Shown one piece after another: positions 61,377 to 64,000 of a DNA stretch of 64,000 nt (position 1 is the stretch's first letter; each line of letters begins with the position of its first letter). The position numbers were made by a program, and so were the translations under genes. Under the pieces are notes generated by a model. The model ran no database searches. It was not told the origin of the DNA and worked only from the letters and a program-made list of their open reading frames with translations. Source of the DNA: Aequorivita aquimaris. GTDB taxonomy: Bacteria > Bacteroidota > Bacteroidia > Flavobacteriales > Flavobacteriaceae. The stretch lies in NCBI RefSeq assembly GCF_001573155.1, contig NZ_JRWG01000002.1, positions 372,001-436,000 on the forward strand, in the 5' to 3' direction.

Positions 61377-62006
61377 TTATTCAAAAAATGAGACGGCGCC
61401 TGTGTTAATGTCATACATAGCACCCACAATATCTATTTCGTTATTGTCTTCCATTTCTTTTAGAATTGGGCTCATATTCCTAATATTATCAATGGTTAGC
61501 GTCACATTCTTTTCTGCTACCGCATCTACGAAATCTAGATTTTTTGAATTGCGCTGGCCTTCATCTTTAGGTTCTGAAACGCTTTCAACTGCTGGTTTTA
61601 TCTTTGCAAGCATCCCTGTTAGATTACCCATTTTTGCATCATCGCAAGCCCCTTTTACCGCACCACAACTGGTGTGGCCCAAAACCACGATTAGTTTTGT
61701 TCCGGCAAGTTTTGAGGCAAATTCCATGCTTCCCAAGATATCTTCATTAACAAAGTTACCGGCAATACGTACGCTAAAAATATCGCCCAAGCCTTGGTCA
61801 AAAACTAGTTCTGCCGAAACCCGAGAGTCTATACAGCTTAGAATTGTGGCAAAAGGAAATTGCCCTTCGCTGGTATCGTTTACCTGCTCCAATAGGTTTC
61901 TATTTGCCTTTAAATTATTTTGGAATCTTAGATTTCCTTCTTTTAAGAATTGCAGCGCCTTTTGAGGCGTCATCGTTGCTTGAGTTTCTCTAGTATGTGC
62001 TTTCAT
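61377..62006 (-). CDS. can: beta-class carbonic anhydrase
   Basis: Zinc enzyme hydrating CO2 to bicarbonate. 209 residues with the zinc ligands Cys58, His111 and Cys114 and the catalytic Asp60-Arg62 pair in ILSCIDSRVSAELVFDQ and VVLGHTSCGAVKGA. No signal peptide, so cytoplasmic. Transcribed with or just before the SulP transporter; together they form a probable inorganic-carbon uptake and trapping module. Confidence 0.94.
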   Translation of the reverse strand: MKAHTRETQATMTPQKALQFLKEGNLRFQNNLKANRNLLEQVNDTSEGQFPFATILSCIDSRVSAELVFDQGLGDIFSVRIAGNFVNEDILGSMEFASKLAGTKLIVVLGHTSCGAVKGACDDAKMGNLTGMLAKIKPAVESVSEPKDEGQRNSKNLDFVDAVAEKNVTLTIDNIRNMSPILKEMEDNNEIDIVGAMYDINTGAVSFFE

Positions 62007-62137
62007 AATATGATTATTTGTTTTTTTGAAATTATATGAATTGTCCCCAAAGTCAATAAAATTGACAAAAATTTCCAGATTGCAAATGCAATGGAATTTT
62101 TTTGGGAAATAAATTAAAAATTTGTTTTTAGAAAAGA

Positions 62138-62431
62138 TTAAGCTTTTCGGGGAGGAGGTGACACTACATCTAAAAATACGTTGGAATAGCTGTCAATTTG
62201 AAAACCATCTCGGTTTTGCTGTTTTTTCAGAAATTCTAAACTATTGCAGTTTGATTGTATTTTTTCAATATCGAAGACAAAATTGGGTTTGGGCATTTTG
62301 TTCGAATTTTCTTCCTCATTCATTGAAAAAAAGGTAGAAACATCGGCTTGATTACCAGAAAGGCTTATAATAGCAGGCGTTACAAGAAAACTTGTAAAGA
62401 CGAGCAACAATAAAATACTGGTTAACCGCAA
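62138..62431 (-). CDS. small secreted or membrane hypothetical protein
   Basis: 97 residues with an N-terminal hydrophobic segment (LTSILLLLVFTSFLVTPAII) and a polar mature part ending VSPPPRKA, with one Cys. I do not recognise a family. No ATG fits: the TTG at RLTSILLLL is the best start. A TATTTTTG promoter box 20 bp upstream lies inside the frame that would extend further, which supports the TTG. Upstream of carbonic anhydrase on the same strand. Confidence 0.5.
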   Translation of the reverse strand: MRLTSILLLLVFTSFLVTPAIISLSGNQADVSTFFSMNEEENSNKMPKPNFVFDIEKIQSNCNSLEFLKKQQNRDGFQIDSYSNVFLDVVSPPPRKA

Positions 62432-62451
62432 GCGTGTTTTTTTAAGAAAAG

Positions 62452-62459
62452 CAAAAATA
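62452..62459 (-). promoter_or_regulatory. -7 element (TATTTTTG) upstream of the small secreted protein gene
   Basis: Minus-strand TAnnTTTG match; it limits the possible start codons of the downstream gene to the TTG about 20 bp away. Confidence 0.45.
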
Positions 62460-62498
62460 GCAGAATTTGGCTTAAATCCTGTTAACTAAATATTAATT

Positions 62499-63248
62499 CT
62501 AAAGTTGTTTTAAATCTGAAGCAGGAATCCAGCCGTCTTTTCCATCGGCCAAACTGATTCGAAACCAGTTGCCGTCCTGTGCCAAAATCTGGACTTTTGT
62601 TCCTTCGTGGAGCGTGAAAGCTATGTTGCTGCCCATGGAAGGCTCGGTCTTTACCTCTATTTCACTTGCAAAGATGACCGCGGGTTGGTTTCTTGAGTAA
62701 TCGCCGTAAGTCAAAAATGCCATTGTCAACGACGCAACCAATGAAAACCCTGCAAACATGGAGCTCACAAAAAGCAAGCGTTTTCTTTTTTCAGAAAAAG
62801 CGAAATAGTAAAAAAGAAACAACGCTACAAAAAATAATGAAAAAGCAACTGCTAAAACCGCCCATCCTTCAAAAGTAAAAATGCTGGAAATACTATTATA
62901 CCATTTTGAAAAGACCGTCTGCGGCAAGGGCTCTATCGAATCAATGCGTGCGTTTTCGGCAAAGGCAAGGTTGTTTTTAATGTCCTGGTCGTTCGGGGAA
63001 AGCTGCAGCGCTTTTTCGTAATAATAAATACTCGGGCCTATGTGGTTCAGCTTATACTGCGCATTTCCCAAATTGAAATACAGCTCGGCAGAATGTTCGC
63101 CGTTGTCCAAAATTTTCATCCAGGAATTGATGGCCTGTTGGTATTTTCCGTTTTTGTATAATTCCTTTCCTTGCTCAAAAAGCGTTTCATTTTGTGCAAT
63201 TCCGGAGAAAGAAACCAATAAAATAAGTATGTACAGTAGCTTTTTCAT
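62499..63248 (-). CDS. batE: BatE-like TPR and SH3 domain protein
   Basis: About 249 residues: signal peptide (KKLLYILILLVSFSGIAQ), TPR repeats (about 20-95; GKYQQAINSWMKIL, AELYFNLGNAQYKLN, YYYEKALQLSPNDQ), and two membrane helices (about 127-185). A C-terminal bacterial SH3 domain (about 190-249) has VKTEPSMGSNIAFTLHEGTK. It immediately follows batD, matching the distal end of the Bacteroides aerotolerance (bat) operon. The exact start among two nearby ATGs is uncertain. Confidence 0.85.
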   Translation of the reverse strand: MKKLLYILILLVSFSGIAQNETLFEQGKELYKNGKYQQAINSWMKILDNGEHSAELYFNLGNAQYKLNHIGPSIYYYEKALQLSPNDQDIKNNLAFAENARIDSIEPLPQTVFSKWYNSISSIFTFEGWAVLAVAFSLFFVALFLFYYFAFSEKRKRLLFVSSMFAGFSLVASLTMAFLTYGDYSRNQPAVIFASEIEVKTEPSMGSNIAFTLHEGTKVQILAQDGNWFRISLADGKDGWIPASDLKQL

Positions 63249-63260
63249 CGTCATCAATTT

Positions 63261-64000
63261 TTACTGTATTTGTTTATCAATATTTGAAATTACTTCCACC
63301 GCCTTGCTGTAATCCTGCTGTACCGATGCTGTTGAAGATGAAGCATATCGCGCAAATTCGCAGCTTTTCAACAGGCTGATAAAGCTTTCTACTGTTGGGG
63401 CTTCCACATTTCGTTCGAGCAGCATTTTGGAAATAAGACCCTTTTCCATTTCCGAAGTTTCAATATTGAGTTTCGCTTTTAAATAATTGTGAAGTGCTCG
63501 CTCTAACGACTCATAAAAAGCAGTTGGGTTTTGAATGTTCCGCTTGGCTTCCGAAAGGTATTTTTTGGCGAGTTTGTTTGCGCGGCGCAACTTGTTTCCT
63601 TCCACATCGTTCAAGCGCTCTTTGCGTTTTTTCCCTGCAAGGATGAATAGGGGAATCAACAAGAATGGCCCGCCCAAAAGCGACCAAAACAATGGCGATT
63701 TAAAGAAACTTTCCTGTGCAATCGGCTCTAGGTTGGCGTCCAATTTTATGTATTTAAAATTGTCTTTGGAAAGTACAACTTGCTTTTTCGCATCGTTGGA
63801 ATTGGTATTGGCAGTAGCCGAACTTATGGGCCCATTTTCAACTTCAATGGTAAATTCTTTTGAAGTAATGGTTCTATATTTTTCGGTTTTCGGGTCGAAG
63901 AACGAAAAGGTAATCGGGTTCACCGGATAGGTTCCCTTGAACTGCGGAACAACAGTATAGGAATCCGTTATGCTGCCTGACATTCCGCCGATGGTGGTGT
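63261..64000 (-). CDS. batD: BatD-like protein, partial (runs off the right edge)
   Basis: C-terminal part of a BatD/oxygen-tolerance protein. The open frame continues to the last base without a start; the Met in GMSGSITDSYTV is internal. Visible parts are the last beta-sandwich domain (TYPVNPITFSFFDPKTEKYR), a membrane helix (FKSPLFWSLLGGPFLLIPLFI) and a cytoplasmic helical tail (about 125 residues). Full BatD proteins are around 600 residues. batA, batB and batC are expected just beyond the window. Confidence 0.85.
   Translation of the reverse strand, partial: TTIGGMSGSITDSYTVVPQFKGTYPVNPITFSFFDPKTEKYRTITSKEFTIEVENGPISSATANTNSNDAKKQVVLSKDNFKYIKLDANLEPIAQESFFKSPLFWSLLGGPFLLIPLFILAGKKRKERLNDVEGNKLRRANKLAKKYLSEAKRNIQNPTAFYESLERALHNYLKAKLNIETSEMEKGLISKMLLERNVEAPTVESFISLLKSCEFARYASSSTASVQQDYSKAVEVISNIDKQIQ

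Noticed and set aside
1-64000. CRISPR array, toxin-antitoxin pair or restriction system
   Set aside because: No regularly spaced direct repeats and no cas, RM, Abi or TA-like gene pairs were found on either strand.

Overview
The window is a chromosomal segment of a member of the Bacteroidota, almost certainly a (probably marine) Flavobacteriaceae. The evidence is: low-to-moderate GC; the TAnnTTTG -7 promoter element upstream of many genes; weak ribosome binding sites with several TTG starts; a PorT-family outer-membrane protein; the Bat aerotolerance genes; a YtxH/holin-family/DUF6327 cassette; a DUF4175 giant protein; and a carboxypeptidase-regulatory-domain beta-barrel receptor. Genus cannot be fixed from sequence reading alone. 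The content is mostly housekeeping. No prophage, CRISPR array, classical insertion sequence or defence island is visible.

Layout. 0-9.5 kb: pgk, holB, a methyltransferase, then mnmG bracketed by two canonical parS sites, ybeY and a 1129-residue DUF4175 membrane protein. 9.6-19.7 kb: gltX (carrying an embedded 23-bp palindrome), a PorT-like barrel, an SPFH protein, the three-gene stress/envelope cassette, glnS, folB, tRNA-Cys, a LysE exporter and rnr. 20.0-20.6 kb: a 584-bp AT-rich gap with three copies of GTTGTTAAC and a TTATCAACA box; with parS about 15 kb away this is the best oriC candidate in the window. 20.6-32.2 kb: rpiB, a zinc CDF pump, ElaA acetyltransferase, then a mostly minus-strand run (sterol desaturase-like hydroxylase, secreted protein, CtpA protease, DUF4349 lipoprotein, rnpA), a REP-associated tyrosine transposase with its palindromes, and an MBL hydrolase / S8 protease / M1 peptidase unit. 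32.3-43.3 kb: cation/proton antiporter, two small Cys-rich lipoproteins, lepA, a TonB-dependent-type receptor, dusB, a flavin reductase, a LolC/E-type permease, rbfA, methylmalonyl-CoA epimerase and a CAT-anticodon tRNA.

43.5-51.8 kb: a PID-CTERM-like small membrane protein, ribE, pdxA, then the fatty-acid/translation unit DUF177-rpmF-fabH-accB-accC, followed by a FAD oxidoreductase, mtgA and a GreA/B-like small protein. 51.8-64 kb: a FUSC-type membrane protein, an MDR oxidoreductase, an operon running pheS -> 54-residue membrane protein -> conserved 131-residue protein -> ABC ATPase, CvpA, a SulP transporter paired with a beta-carbonic anhydrase (probable bicarbonate uptake), and the distal Bat genes (batE and partial batD) running off the right edge.

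Functional themes: translation and tRNA maturation (mnmG, ybeY, gltX, glnS, lepA, dusB, rbfA, pheS, rnpA, rnr, rpmF), malonyl-CoA and fatty-acid initiation (accB, accC, fabH), cofactors (folB, ribE, pdxA), and envelope/periplasm proteins. The most interesting non-genic structure is the set of palindromic repeats: a RAYT with flanking palindromes, a palindrome inserted in frame in gltX, and a CCAAATTCC hairpin family that brackets accC and supplies the C-terminal tail of mtgA.
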